Shown: positions 26,730 through 35,640, counted from the first letter of the stretch. The stretch: 64,000 nt of DNA from Streptomyces sennicomposti (GCF_019890635.1 NZ_JAIOAB010000027.1:24891-88890), one strand, 5' to 3'. Translations and numbers: made by a program. Notes: a model not told the origin generated them from the letters alone.

Positions 26730-29276
26730 CTACAGGCGGGGGTCCACCGGCTCCGACTCCAGGGCCAGCACGGCGAACACCGCCTCGTGCACGCGCCACA
26801 GCGGCTCGCCGTCGGCGAGGCGGGCCAGGGCCTCCGCGCCGAGGGCGAACTCGCGCAGCGCCAGCGACCGCTTGTGGTTCAGGAACCGCTGCCGCAGCCG
26901 GGCGAGGTTGTCCGGCCGGGTGTACTCGGGACCGTAGATGATCCGCAGGTACTCGCGGCCGCGGCACTTGATGCCCGGCTGGACCAGCCGCCCCTGCTCG
27001 GTGCGCACCAGCGCGCCCAGCGGCTTGACGACCATGCCCTCGCCGCCGCGCCCGGTCATCTCCAGCCACCAGTCGACGCCCGCGCGGACCGACTCCGCAT
27101 CCGCCGTGTCGACGTAGAGGCGGCGGGTGATCTGGAGCAGGCCGGTGGCGTCGTGGTCCACCAGCCGGTCGATCAGCGCCAGCTGCTCGTCGTGCGGGAG
27201 TTCCACGAGGCTGCGGCCCTGTGCGGCCAGGATCTGGAACGGCGCGAGCCGCACGCCGTCCAGTCCCTCGGTGGTCCAGCAGTAGCGCCGGTAGGCGGCC
27301 GTGAACGCGGCGGCGTCCTCGGCCCGCTGCCGCTGGCGGCCCAGCAACGCGGAGACGTCCACGCCCCGGGACTCCGCGGCGCTCAGCGCGGCCAGCGCGC
27401 CGGGGAAGGCGGCCCCGGCCGCCGCGCCCACCGCCGCGTACTGCCCCCGCAGCAGGCCGGCCGCCTTCAGCGACCACGGCATCAGCTCGGTGTCGAGCAG
27501 CAGCCAGTCGGTGCCGAGTTCCGTCCACAGTCCCGCGCCGGTCGCCGCCGTGCGCAGCCGGTCCAGGATCTCCTCGGTGACCTGGGGGTCGTCGAAGAAG
27601 GGGCGGCCGGTGCGGGTGTAGACCGAGCCGGTGGGACCGTCCACGCCGAAGCGGCGGCGGGCGGCGTCGGCGTCCCGGCACACCAGGACCACCGCCCGCG
27701 AGCCCATGTGCTTCTCCTCGCACACCACCCGCGCGACGCCGTCCTCCCGGTACTGGGCGAACGCCTCCCGCGGGTGCTCCAGATAGCCGTCCACCCCGGA
27801 GGTGGCGGTCGGCGCCATGGTGGGCGGCAGATACGGCAGCAGCCGCGGGTCCACCGCGAACCGGCTGATCACCTCCAGGGCCGCCGCCGCGTTCTCCTCG
27901 CGCACGGCGACGCGGCCCGCGTGGCGGGTCTCCACCGCCCGGCGCCCGTGCACGTCGGCGAGGTCGAGCGGCCGTCCGTCGTGCCCGCCGGGCGCCGCGG
28001 TGCGCAGCGGCTTGACCGGCTCGTACCAGACGCGCTCGGCCGGTACGTCGACCAGCTCGCGCTCCGGCCAGCGCAGCGCGGTCAGCTTGCCGCCGAAGAC
28101 GGCGCCGGTGTCCAGGCAGATGGTGTTGTTGAGCCAGGTGGCCTCCGGGACGGGGGTGTGGCCGTAGACCACGGCGGCCTTGCCGCGGTAGTCCTCGGCC
28201 CACGGGTAGCGCACCGGCAGGCCGAACTCGTCGGTCTCGCCGGTGGTCTCGCCGTACAGCGCGTGCGAGCGGACCCGGCCGGAGGTGCGGCCGTGGTACT
28301 TCTCCGGCAGTCCCGCGTGGCAGACCACCAGCCGGCCGCCGTCGAGGACGTAGTGGCTGACCAGGCCGTCGATGAACTCCCGTACCTCCTGCCGGAACTC
28401 CTCGCTCTCGCCGGCCATCTGCTCGATGGTCTCGGCCAGTCCGTGGGTGGGCTGGACGGCGCGGCCCTTGAGGTGGCGGCCGTACTTGTTCTCGTGGTTG
28501 CCCGGCACGCACAGCGCGTGGCCCGACGTGACCATCGCCATCACCCGGCGCAGTACGCCCGGCGAGTCGGGCCCGCGGTCGACCAGGTCGCCGACGAAGA
28601 CGGCCGTACGGCCCTCGGGGTGCACACCGTCGACGTAGCCCAGTTTGCCGAGCAGCGCCTCCAGTTCGGCGGAGCAGCCGTGGATGTCGCCGATGATGTC
28701 GAACGGGCCGGTGAGGTGGGTGAGGTCGTTGAAGCGCTTCTCGGTGACGACGGTGGCGTGCTCGACCTCCTCGACGCCCCTGAGGACGTGCACCTTGCGG
28801 AAGCCCTCCCGCTCCAGGTGGCGCAGGGAACGGCGCAGTTCGCGGACGTGCCGGTTGATCACCCGGCGGGGCAGGTCGGCGCGGTCGGTGCGGGCCGCGT
28901 TGCGCTCGGCGCACACCTCCTCGGGCACGTCGAGCACGACGGCGATGGGCAGCACGTCGTACCGCCTGGCCAGCTCGATCAGCTGCTTGCGGGCGTCGGA
29001 CTGCACGCTGGTGGCGTCGACCACGGTGCGGCGGCCGGCGGCGAGGCGCTTGCCGGCGATGTAGTGCAGCACGTCGAAGGCGTCGCGGCTGGCGCTCTGG
29101 TCGTTCTCGTCGTCGCTGACCAGACCGCGGCAGAAGTCTGAGGAGATGACCTCGGTGGGCTTGAAGTGGCGGCGGGCGAAGGTGGACTTGCCCGAGCCGG
29201 AGGCCCCGACGAGGACGACGAGGGACAGGTCGGTGACGGGCAGGACGCGCTCCCGCCGGGTGGTGGTCTCGCTCAT
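26730..29276 (-). CDS. pnkp: Polynucleotide kinase-phosphatase of bacterial RNA repair
   Basis: 848 residues with all three domains of bacterial Pnkp. Residues 15-175 are a 5'-OH kinase (P-loop GASGSGKS, Lys30). Residues 192-425 are a 2',3'-phosphatase of the calcineurin type (GDIHGC 196-201, GDLVDRG 229-235, GNHENK 259-264, YGHT 371-374). Residues about 470-848 are the ligase-like adenylyltransferase (KxxG motif EEKHMGSR with Lys522; GMVVKPLG near 747-754). It heals and, once Hen1 is present, seals RNAs cut by ribotoxins. Its ATG overlaps the Hen1 stop as ATGA, so the two are one coupled operon. Length agrees with the family (about 850). No toxin gene is adjacent. Confidence 0.96.
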   Translation of the reverse strand: MSETTTRRERVLPVTDLSLVVLVGASGSGKSTFARRHFKPTEVISSDFCRGLVSDDENDQSASRDAFDVLHYIAGKRLAAGRRTVVDATSVQSDARKQLIELARRYDVLPIAVVLDVPEEVCAERNAARTDRADLPRRVINRHVRELRRSLRHLEREGFRKVHVLRGVEEVEHATVVTEKRFNDLTHLTGPFDIIGDIHGCSAELEALLGKLGYVDGVHPEGRTAVFVGDLVDRGPDSPGVLRRVMAMVTSGHALCVPGNHENKYGRHLKGRAVQPTHGLAETIEQMAGESEEFRQEVREFIDGLVSHYVLDGGRLVVCHAGLPEKYHGRTSGRVRSHALYGETTGETDEFGLPVRYPWAEDYRGKAAVVYGHTPVPEATWLNNTICLDTGAVFGGKLTALRWPERELVDVPAERVWYEPVKPLRTAAPGGHDGRPLDLADVHGRRAVETRHAGRVAVREENAAAALEVISRFAVDPRLLPYLPPTMAPTATSGVDGYLEHPREAFAQYREDGVARVVCEEKHMGSRAVVLVCRDADAARRRFGVDGPTGSVYTRTGRPFFDDPQVTEEILDRLRTAATGAGLWTELGTDWLLLDTELMPWSLKAAGLLRGQYAAVGAAAGAAFPGALAALSAAESRGVDVSALLGRQRQRAEDAAAFTAAYRRYCWTTEGLDGVRLAPFQILAAQGRSLVELPHDEQLALIDRLVDHDATGLLQITRRLYVDTADAESVRAGVDWWLEMTGRGGEGMVVKPLGALVRTEQGRLVQPGIKCRGREYLRIIYGPEYTRPDNLARLRQRFLNHKRSLALREFALGAEALARLADGEPLWRVHEAVFAVLALESEPVDPRL

Positions 29277-30859
29277 GCCGCCTTCGCCTCCTTCTCGCTC
29301 TCGCCGGCCGTGCCGGTACCACTGGTCTCACCGGCCGTGCCGGTACCGCTGGTTCTGCTGGTCTCGCCGGTGCTGCTGGTCTCGCCGGTGCTGCCGGTCG
29401 CGCCGGTCTTCTCGTGGCCGGCCGTGCGGGTGAACACGGCCATCTGGGTGGGCGGGCCCACCTCGGGGTCGTCGGGGCCGACCGGGGCGAACTCCACGGC
29501 GTAGCCGTGCCGTTCGGCGACGGCGTCCGCCCAGGCGCGGAACTCGGCGCGGGTCCACTCGAAGCGGTGGTCGCCGTGCCGGACGTGCCCGGCGGGCAGG
29601 GACTCCCAGCGGACGTTGTACTCGACGTTCGGGGTGGTCACCACGACCGTGCGGGGGCGGGCGGCGCCGAACACCGCGTACTCCAGGGCGGGCAGCCGGG
29701 GCAGGTCGAGGTGCTCGATCACCTCGCTGAGCACCGCGGCGTCGTACCCCTTGAGCCGCTTGTCGGTGTAGACGAGGGAGCCCTGGAGGAGTTTGACGCG
29801 CGCGGCCTGCCGCTCGCTCATCCGGTCCAGCTTCAGCCGCCGTCCGGCGATGGTGAGCGCCCGCACCGACACGTCGACGCCGACGATCTCGGTGTACCGC
29901 GTGTCCTTGAGCAGTGCCTGCACCAACTGGCCCTCGCCGCAGCCGAGGTCGAGCACCCGGGCCGCGCCGGCCGCCGCCAGCGCGGCGGTGATCGCCTCGC
30001 GCCGCCGCACGGCGAGCGGGGTGGGCCGCTCCTCGGTCTCCGCCTCGTCCGCCACCGCGTTGTCGAGTTCGGCGACGTCGCTGTCGTCGGTCTCGGCGAG
30101 CCGGACCAGTTCCAGGCGCTCCATCGCCTGCCGGGTCAGCGACCAGCGGCGGGTCAGATAGCGGCTGGTGATCAGCTTCTGCTCCGGGTGGCCGGGCAGC
30201 CAGCCCTCGCCCGCCCGCAGCAGCTTGTCGACCTCGTCGGAGGAGACCCAGTAGTGCTTGGCGTCGTCCAGGACGGGGAGCAGGACGTACAGATGGCGCA
30301 ACGCCGCGGCGAGGGTCAGGGTCTCGGAGTCCAGGGTCAGCCGTACGTAGCGGGAGGCGCCCCACTCGGGGAACTCGGTGTCCAGCGGCACCGGTTCGGC
30401 GGCGACCGTCCAGCCGAGCGGCGCGAAGAGCCGCTCGACGAGCGCGGGTCCGCCACGGGCCGGCAGCGCGGGTATCTCGATGTGCAACGGCCGTGGCCGC
30501 GCGGTGAGTTCGGGCCTGGCTCGGCACACTCCGCGCATCGCGCTGGAGAAGACGCCGCTCAGCGCGACGGCGAGCAGCGAAGAGGCCGCGTAGGGGCGGT
30601 CGTTGACGTACTGCGCGAGTGCCGCGTCGGGGGCTCCGCCCCGGCCCTTGCCCTTGCCCCGCCGCACCAGGGCCACCGCGTCGACCTCCAGCAGCAGCGC
30701 CGCCGTGCAGCGCTGTTCGTCCGCCTCCGGGTAGAGGACGTGCGCGGTGCCGTAGGAGGTGGAGAACGCCTGCGCCTTGCCGGGATGCTTGTGCAGCAGG
30801 TAGCCGAGGTCGGTCGCGGGGCGGTCGGGTGTGCCGGTGGTGGTGATGGTCAGGAACAT
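29273..30859 (-). CDS. hen1: 3'-terminal RNA ribose 2'-O-methyltransferase Hen1
   Basis: 528 residues. Residues 1-250 are the bacterial Hen1 N-terminal domain (MFLTITTTGTPDRPATDLGYLLHKHPGKAQAF), needed to activate Pnkp ligation. Residues 290-475 are the methyltransferase (SAM motif VLDLGCGEG 302-310; Mn-binding SEVIEHL 378-384 and VRHGDHRFEW 426-435). It methylates the 2'-OH at the cut before ligation, which protects repaired RNA from the same toxin. Residues 483-525 are a Thr/Gly/Ser/Glu repeat tail coded by a CCGGTGCTGCTGGTCTCG-type DNA repeat (29300-29410), absent from the family core. ATG 30859 is chosen on homology. It is first in the operon with pnkp. Confidence 0.95.
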   Translation of the reverse strand: MFLTITTTGTPDRPATDLGYLLHKHPGKAQAFSTSYGTAHVLYPEADEQRCTAALLLEVDAVALVRRGKGKGRGGAPDAALAQYVNDRPYAASSLLAVALSGVFSSAMRGVCRARPELTARPRPLHIEIPALPARGGPALVERLFAPLGWTVAAEPVPLDTEFPEWGASRYVRLTLDSETLTLAAALRHLYVLLPVLDDAKHYWVSSDEVDKLLRAGEGWLPGHPEQKLITSRYLTRRWSLTRQAMERLELVRLAETDDSDVAELDNAVADEAETEERPTPLAVRRREAITAALAAAGAARVLDLGCGEGQLVQALLKDTRYTEIVGVDVSVRALTIAGRRLKLDRMSERQAARVKLLQGSLVYTDKRLKGYDAAVLSEVIEHLDLPRLPALEYAVFGAARPRTVVVTTPNVEYNVRWESLPAGHVRHGDHRFEWTRAEFRAWADAVAERHGYAVEFAPVGPDDPEVGPPTQMAVFTRTAGHEKTGATGSTGETSSTGETSRTSGTGTAGETSGTGTAGESEKEAKAA

Positions 30860-30997
30860 GCGGAGGGCCTCTCCGGCCGGTGGACGACGAATGGGTCGCC
30901 GTGCGCGCGAGAGCCCCCGAGAACACTCGCCCCGGGGGCTCGGCAGCACGACGCGTCCACCTTGGCACAGGGCTGCTGACCGGCGCGCTTGGTTTTC

Positions 30998-31022
30998 GGA
31001 CGGCCCTTCGAAGGGGCCGTCC
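30998..31022. terminator. Hairpin between hen1 promoter side and LLM gene end
   Basis: GGACGGCCC (30998-31006), 7 bases, GGGCCGTCC (31014-31022), 17 bases past the LLM oxidoreductase stop; probably its terminator. Confidence 0.55.
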
Positions 31023-31038
31023 CGGGCGGCCGCGGCCG

Positions 31039-31962
31039 CTACGACAGCTGCGACTGCACCTGCGTGGAGATCAGTTCCAGATGGTCCAGGTCGGCGAGGT
31101 CGAGGACCTGGAGGTAGATCCGCCGGGAGCCGATCTCGGCGTAGCGGCCGATCTTGTCGACGACCTCGGCCGGGGTGCCGGCCAGGCCGTTGGCGCGCAG
31201 CTCGTCCACCTCGCGGCCGATGGCGGCGGCCCGGCGGGCGATCTCCTGCTCGTCACGGCCTACGCAGACCACCAGGGCGTTGGAGTAGACGAGGTCGCCG
31301 GGGTCGCGGCCGGCCTCCTGCGCGGCGGCCCGCACCCGGCCGAACTGCCGCTCGCTGTCCTCGATCGAGGCGAACGGGATGTTGAACTCGTCGGCGTACC
31401 GGGCGGCGAGCCGCGGGGTGCGGGTCGCGCCGTGCCCGCCGATGAGCACCGGGATCCTGGCCTGCGCGGGCTTGGGCAGCGCGGGCGACTCGGTCAGTTG
31501 GTAGTAGGCGCCGCGGAAGTCGAAGGTCTTGCCGACCTCCGTCGCCCACAGCCCGGTGACGATGGCCAGCTGCTCCTCCAGGCGGGCGAACTTCTCCTTC
31601 GGGAAGGGGATGCCGTACGCCTTGTGCTCCTCCTCGAACCAGCCCGCGCCCAGGCCCAGCTCGACCCGGCCGCCGGACATCTGGTCGACCTGCGCGACCT
31701 GGATGGCGAGCACGCCGGGCAGCCGGAAGGTGCCGGCGGTCATCAGCGTGCCGAGGCGGATGCGCTTGGTCTCGCGGGCGAGGCCCGCGAGGGTGATCCA
31801 GGCGTCGGTGGGGCCGGGCAGGCCGTCGGTGTTGCCCATGCTGAGGTAGTGGTCCGAGCGGAAGAAGGCGTCGAACCCGAGGTCCTCGGTGGCCTTGGCC
31901 ACGGTGAGCAGTGTGTCGTAGGTGGCCCCCTGCTGGGGCTCGGTGAAGATGCGAAGATCCAT
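31039..31962 (-). CDS. LLM-class F420-dependent oxidoreductase
   Basis: 307-residue TIM-barrel protein of the luciferase-like monooxygenase superfamily. Seen: MDLRIFTEPQQGATYDTLLT, FDAFFRSDHYLSMG, RIRLGTLMTAGTFRLPGVLA, SGGRVELGLGAGWFEEEHKAYGIPFP and IGGHGATRTPRLAARYADEFN. This version (RSDHY, GAGWFEEEH) is the F420-using group common in actinobacteria, but the substrate is unknown. ATG 31962 follows GGAG; a start five codons earlier is less likely because it would contain the ribosome site. Confidence 0.87.
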   Translation of the reverse strand: MDLRIFTEPQQGATYDTLLTVAKATEDLGFDAFFRSDHYLSMGNTDGLPGPTDAWITLAGLARETKRIRLGTLMTAGTFRLPGVLAIQVAQVDQMSGGRVELGLGAGWFEEEHKAYGIPFPKEKFARLEEQLAIVTGLWATEVGKTFDFRGAYYQLTESPALPKPAQARIPVLIGGHGATRTPRLAARYADEFNIPFASIEDSERQFGRVRAAAQEAGRDPGDLVYSNALVVCVGRDEQEIARRAAAIGREVDELRANGLAGTPAEVVDKIGRYAEIGSRRIYLQVLDLADLDHLELISTQVQSQLS

Positions 31963-31977
31963 GTCTCCATCCTGCAC

Positions 31978-32309
31978 CCACCGGCCCCGTCGCCCTTGCC
32001 GACGGGTCCGGGGATGCGGGTGTTTCTGCTGGTGGGGGGTGGGGTGAGGGGCGGGGGCAGCCAGGGGTTGCGGTGGGTGTGGTGGGTGTGGTGGGTGGTC
32101 GGTGGCGGGCTTGGGGGATGGTGGATGGCGGGCGTGGGGAGTGGTCGGTGGCGGGCGTGGAGGGATGACGCGGGTGTGTGCGGGGGCGGGGGCGGACGGT
32201 GGGGGCGTGCGGCCGATCGTGTCGTGCCGGCGGGCGGGGGGCCGTCGCGGGTGGTTCGCTGAGGGGTGAGGGGGCGGGTGAGGGCTGAGGTGACGGTGAG
32301 GGAGGTGCG
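31978..32309. repeat. Low-complexity G/T-rich gap
   Basis: The plus strand from about 32020 to 32270 is almost only G and T with scattered A and C (GGTGGGTGTGGTGGGTGGTCGGTGG and similar runs, given here in part). It has strong G-strand bias and could form G-quadruplexes. No gene is supported. It lies between the divergent LLM and TRIC genes, so it contains or flanks both promoters. Confidence 0.6.
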
Positions 32310-32984
32310 GTGCCGGTGTCCGGTCTGCTGTCGCCGGAGAACGTCTCGGAGGCCACCCGTGCGCTGGACCTGAGCGGTGTCTTCGCCAACGGCATGCTCG
32401 GCGGCGTCCTCGCCCGCGAGCGCGACCTGGACCTGTTCGGCTTCCTGGTCATCGGCGTCGTCTCCGGCCTGGGCGGCGGCATCATCCGCGACACCCTGTT
32501 GCAGCACGGCACGCCGGTCGCCCTGACCGACTACACGTATCTCACCGTCGCCGTCGCCGGGACCCTGCTGTCCTTCCTGTACGACGTGAGCCGCCACACC
32601 TCCGGGCGCGCCTTCAACCTGCTGGACGCCACGGCGCTCAGCGTCTGGGGCGTCGCCGGGGCGCAGAAGACCCTCGCGGTCGGTCTGGGCTGGCTGCCGG
32701 CGGTGCTGCTCGGCACCATCACGGCGGTCGGCGGCGGGGCCGTACGGGATCTGCTGCTGGGCGAGATGCCCCGGGTGCTGGGCGGCAGGACCCTGTACGC
32801 GACGGTCGCGGCGCTGGCGGGCGCGGTGATGGTGGTGTGCAGCCGGCTCGGCGCGCCCGTCGTCGGCATCCTGGCCGGTGTGGTCACCGGCACGCTGCTG
32901 CGGCTGGCCTCGCTGTCCTGGGGGTGGCGGCTGCCGACCCACCGCGACTGGCGGCCGCGGGGCGCCCGGGGCGGGGGCGGCTGA
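32310..32984 (+). CDS. TRIC-family trimeric cation channel (UPF0126/YicG-like)
   Basis: 224-residue membrane protein with seven hydrophobic segments and the duplicated Gly-rich signature of the family: GVVSGLGGGIIRDTLL at 49-64 and TITAVGGGAVRDLLLGEMP later. Prokaryotic TRIC channels pass K+ and other monovalent cations as homotrimers. The GTG at 32310 (MPVSGLLSPENV) follows GGAGG at 32300-32304. The C-terminus is short, basic and Gly-rich. No operon partner. Confidence 0.88.
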   Translation: MPVSGLLSPENVSEATRALDLSGVFANGMLGGVLARERDLDLFGFLVIGVVSGLGGGIIRDTLLQHGTPVALTDYTYLTVAVAGTLLSFLYDVSRHTSGRAFNLLDATALSVWGVAGAQKTLAVGLGWLPAVLLGTITAVGGGAVRDLLLGEMPRVLGGRTLYATVAALAGAVMVVCSRLGAPVVGILAGVVTGTLLRLASLSWGWRLPTHRDWRPRGARGGGG

Positions 32985-33090
32985 GGCGGGCGGGCGCGCG
33001 TCCGTCGGGCCCACGGGATGGCTCGGGCCTCTTGCCGCCGACCCGGCCGCCGTCGACCCGGCCGCCGTCGGCACCGGCGGGACCGCGTCG

Positions 33091-33564
33091 TCAGCCCGGC
33101 TCGCGCTCCGGCAGGGCCGACTGGTCGCGGGCCGCCAGCTTCCGCAGCATCTCGCGGACCCGGTCGCGGGACTCGTCGGCCGCGTCGATGGCCTCCACGC
33201 ACTGCCAGTACGTCCGCTCGTCCACGGCCGAGCCGGCGACGCCGACCAGGGCGATGCCGACCTCGCCGAGCAGACCGCCGAGGCTGAGCAACGTCCGGCG
33301 GGCGTCGCTCAGTTCGGTGAGCTGAGCGGCCAGCAGGTCGTCCGGGTCCAGGTCCGGCGTGTCCAGGACTCCGCAGCCCCGGCCCGCCAGTTCGGTCAAC
33401 CCCAGTGCCTCGCCGCGCAGTTCGGGTGGTCCGGAGACCGCCAGCCGACTGCCGATCGCCTGCGCCAGGGCCTGCGCCTGCCACACCTCCGTGAGGATGG
33501 CGGCGGCGCCGTCGCTCCCCGCCAGGCCACGCCTGCTCGCCAGGATGAGCCGCACCGCGTCCAT
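33091..33564 (-). CDS. DUF6099-like conserved actinobacterial protein
   Basis: 157 residues, mostly helical: MDAVRLILASRRGLA, AWQ-like VWQAQALAQAIGSRLAVSGPPELRGEA, then LDTPDLDPDDLLAAQLTELSDARRTLLSLGGLLGEVGIALVG. It matches proteins annotated DUF6099 that sit in this same place in Streptomyces chromosomes, next to the MazG-like gene. No catalytic motif, signal peptide or membrane helix stands out. ATG 33564 begins the conserved part; two upstream in-frame ATGs give a non-conserved extension. An unusual 12-bp inverted repeat lies 83 bases upstream. Confidence 0.68.
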   Translation of the reverse strand: MDAVRLILASRRGLAGSDGAAAILTEVWQAQALAQAIGSRLAVSGPPELRGEALGLTELAGRGCGVLDTPDLDPDDLLAAQLTELSDARRTLLSLGGLLGEVGIALVGVAGSAVDERTYWQCVEAIDAADESRDRVREMLRKLAARDQSALPEREPG

Positions 33565-33646
33565 GCGCTGCCCCCGTCTCTCCCGACATGCTCCTCGCAC
33601 GTCAGCCCGAACTGCCTTGTTCAGTTCACTACCCAGAGTGAGGGTG

Positions 33647-33708
33647 ACTGAGTCGAAAAGCCAGAGCAAGACGGAAATTCATGGACAACAAATCGGTTTC
33701 GACTCAGT
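33647..33708. promoter_or_regulatory. 12-bp perfect inverted repeat with 38-base AT-rich centre
   Basis: ACTGAGTCGAAA (33647-33658) and TTTCGACTCAGT (33697-33708) are exact reverse complements, separated by 38 unusually AT-rich bases that include GAAATTCATGG and AACAAATC. Outside the arms, GTTCAG (33619-33624) and CTGAAC (33718-33723) extend the symmetry. It sits in the promoter region of the DUF6099 gene. It may be a pair of oppositely oriented protein-binding sites around a promoter. Confidence 0.6.
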
Positions 33709-33823
33709 GAATGACTACTGAACGTGACGATGCCGGGGTGGTCGCCCCTCCCCGTACCCCTCCGGGCAGGCCGAAACCGGCCCGTACCGGACGCCGTGCC
33801 GCCGGCGGGTGCGGTGGGGACGG

Positions 33824-34285
33824 CTAGGGCCGCTCGCCCGGCTCGGGCCGTTCACCGGGGGCGGGACGGCCGCCCGGGGCGGGACGGCCACCCGGGGCGG
33901 GGGCTGCGCCCCGGGCCGAACCGGCGGACCGGGGCGGGAACCGCTGTTCGTTCCGGTCGATCTTCGCGGACAGGGCCGCCAGGGGGTCGATGTCGAGGAC
34001 CTCGCACAGCTGGAGCAGGTAGGCGAGGACGTCGGCGACCTCGTCGCGGACGCGGAACGCGGTGTCCGGGTCCGCCATGACCCGCGTCGACTCCTCCGGA
34101 GTCAGCCACTGGAAGATCTCCACCAGCTCGGAGGCCTCGACGCTGAGCGCGGCGACCAGGTTCTTCGGGGTGTGGTACGGCTGCCAGTCGCGGGCCGCGG
34201 CGAACTCGGCCAGCCTGCGCCGCAGCGCCGCCAGGTCCGGCGGGGCGGCGGAGCCGGCGGACGCGGAGTCGTGGTGATCGGTCAC
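33824..34285 (-). CDS. MazG-like nucleotide pyrophosphohydrolase
   Basis: 153 residues; the all-alpha NTP pyrophosphatase core runs from about residue 18 to 115. Metal-binding acidic positions are visible in ALSVEASELVEIFQWL (EExxE-like) and RVRDEVADVLAYLLQLCEVLDID (E-D). The family (iMazG/RS21-C6 type) hydrolyses non-canonical dNTPs. The last 35 residues are a Pro-Gly-Arg repeat tail (APGGRPAPGGRPAPGERPEP) coded by a GGGGCGGGACGGCC DNA repeat. The GTG start overlaps the AAA gene stop as GTGA, indicating coupling. Confidence 0.88.
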   Translation of the reverse strand: MTDHHDSASAGSAAPPDLAALRRRLAEFAAARDWQPYHTPKNLVAALSVEASELVEIFQWLTPEESTRVMADPDTAFRVRDEVADVLAYLLQLCEVLDIDPLAALSAKIDRNEQRFPPRSAGSARGAAPAPGGRPAPGGRPAPGERPEPGERP

Positions 34286-35493
34286 GGCACCAGGTCTACC
34301 ACCCGCGCCGCGGGCTCCTCGCCCAGGAGGCCCCCGTCGCTCACCGCCCCGGCCAGCCGGATGTGCCCCCGCTCGCACATCCGCGCCGCCAGTCCCAGCA
34401 GCGCGGCCCGCTGACGCGGGTCCAGGCCCAGGTCGAGACCGTCGACGAGGACCGTGAGCGTCTGGAGGGCCTCCGGCACCTCGCCCGCCGGATCGACCTC
34501 CAGTACCCCGGGTCCGGTCAGCAGCACCAACGCCAGTGCGATGTACCGCAGTTCGCCGTCGCCCAGCCGCTCGAACCCGGTGCGCGTCCCGTCCCCGCGA
34601 TCCAGCACCGCCCGTACCCGCCCCTCGCCCGCCGGTTCGGCGCGGACATCGGCCACCGGCCCGGCGCAGCCGGCCCGCACCGCCTCCACCAGCAGCGCGT
34701 GCCGCCGCCCGCACTCGGCGCGGGTGCGCCACAGCACGGCGGCGAGGTTGTCGCAGCCGCGGGTCAGCCGCCCGGCGTCCACGGGAGCGGGCGCGCGCAT
34801 CCGTCCGGGGCGCGGTGCGCAGACGTACACCGAGCGCAGGGCGACGACCGTCTGCTCGGCCGCGGCGAGGACCTGCCGCTGCCCCTCGGTGCGTCCGGCC
34901 ACCCGCAGCGGCAGCAGCGCGGTGCCGAGCCGGTCGTCGGGCAGCGCCGCACGGGTCACCGCCGCGGGCCCGCCCGTGTACCAGGATGCCTCGACCGTCC
35001 GCCGCCCCGGATCGCGCAGCGCGGTCTCCAGCAGGACGAGGCCTCCCGCGCTCAGCCGCTCCCCCACCACCCGCAGCGTCGGCTCCGCCTGGACGGCGAG
35101 GTCCAGCCGCACCGGTCCCCGGGGGCCGTCGACCGTACAGCCGATACGGAAGCCGCGGCGGCGCTGGGCGTCGGGCCGGGCCCCCTCGGGTACGCAGGCC
35201 GACGGATCGGGGAACACCTCGTCCAGCGCGGCCCCGCCGGCGAGCCGGGCCAGCGCCTCGTAGGCGCGCAGCGCCGCGGTCTTGCCCGACCCGCTGGGCC
35301 CGGCCAGCAGCGTGAGCGGGTCGAACGGGAGACGAAGCCCGCGGTGGCGGGCGAAGGCGGACAGCCGCAGTTCCGTGACGCATGCCCGCTCCGGCCGGGA
35401 CGGACCCGGCGACGAAGGGGACGGGTCCGGGGACCGGAGCGGGGACGGCATGGTCGGGGAGGCGGGCGTGGCGGGCGCCGGGAACGCGGTCAT
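34282..35493 (-). CDS. AAA/RecF-like ATPase
   Basis: 403 residues by the chosen start. The ABC/SMC-type head begins TELRLSAFARHRGLRLPFDPLTLLAGPSGSGKT (Walker A GPSGSGKT), has a signature-like FERLGDGELRYIALALVLL and a Walker B-like LTVLVDGLDLGLDPRQR. Such proteins resemble RecF or overcoming-lysogenization (OLD) ATPases; there is no TOPRIM nuclease domain here. ATG 35493 was taken because the codon at the TELRL position is GTC, not a start; the first 38 residues are Pro/Ser-rich. The coupling to the MazG-like protein suggests joint action, but no function is known. Confidence 0.75.
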   Translation of the reverse strand: MTAFPAPATPASPTMPSPLRSPDPSPSSPGPSRPERACVTELRLSAFARHRGLRLPFDPLTLLAGPSGSGKTAALRAYEALARLAGGAALDEVFPDPSACVPEGARPDAQRRRGFRIGCTVDGPRGPVRLDLAVQAEPTLRVVGERLSAGGLVLLETALRDPGRRTVEASWYTGGPAAVTRAALPDDRLGTALLPLRVAGRTEGQRQVLAAAEQTVVALRSVYVCAPRPGRMRAPAPVDAGRLTRGCDNLAAVLWRTRAECGRRHALLVEAVRAGCAGPVADVRAEPAGEGRVRAVLDRGDGTRTGFERLGDGELRYIALALVLLTGPGVLEVDPAGEVPEALQTLTVLVDGLDLGLDPRQRAALLGLAARMCERGHIRLAGAVSDGGLLGEEPAARVVDLVP

Positions 35494-35640
35494 GTCCGGA
35501 CCGTAGAACCCCGCGACCAGGGCGAACCGTTCCGCCCGGACCGCCTTCCCACGATCGGGGGACGGCCCCGAGTCCGGCCGCGTCAGCGGGACTTGACGAC
35601 GCGGGCCCATGAGGACCGGCCCCGGCCCGCCGCGCCGGGC

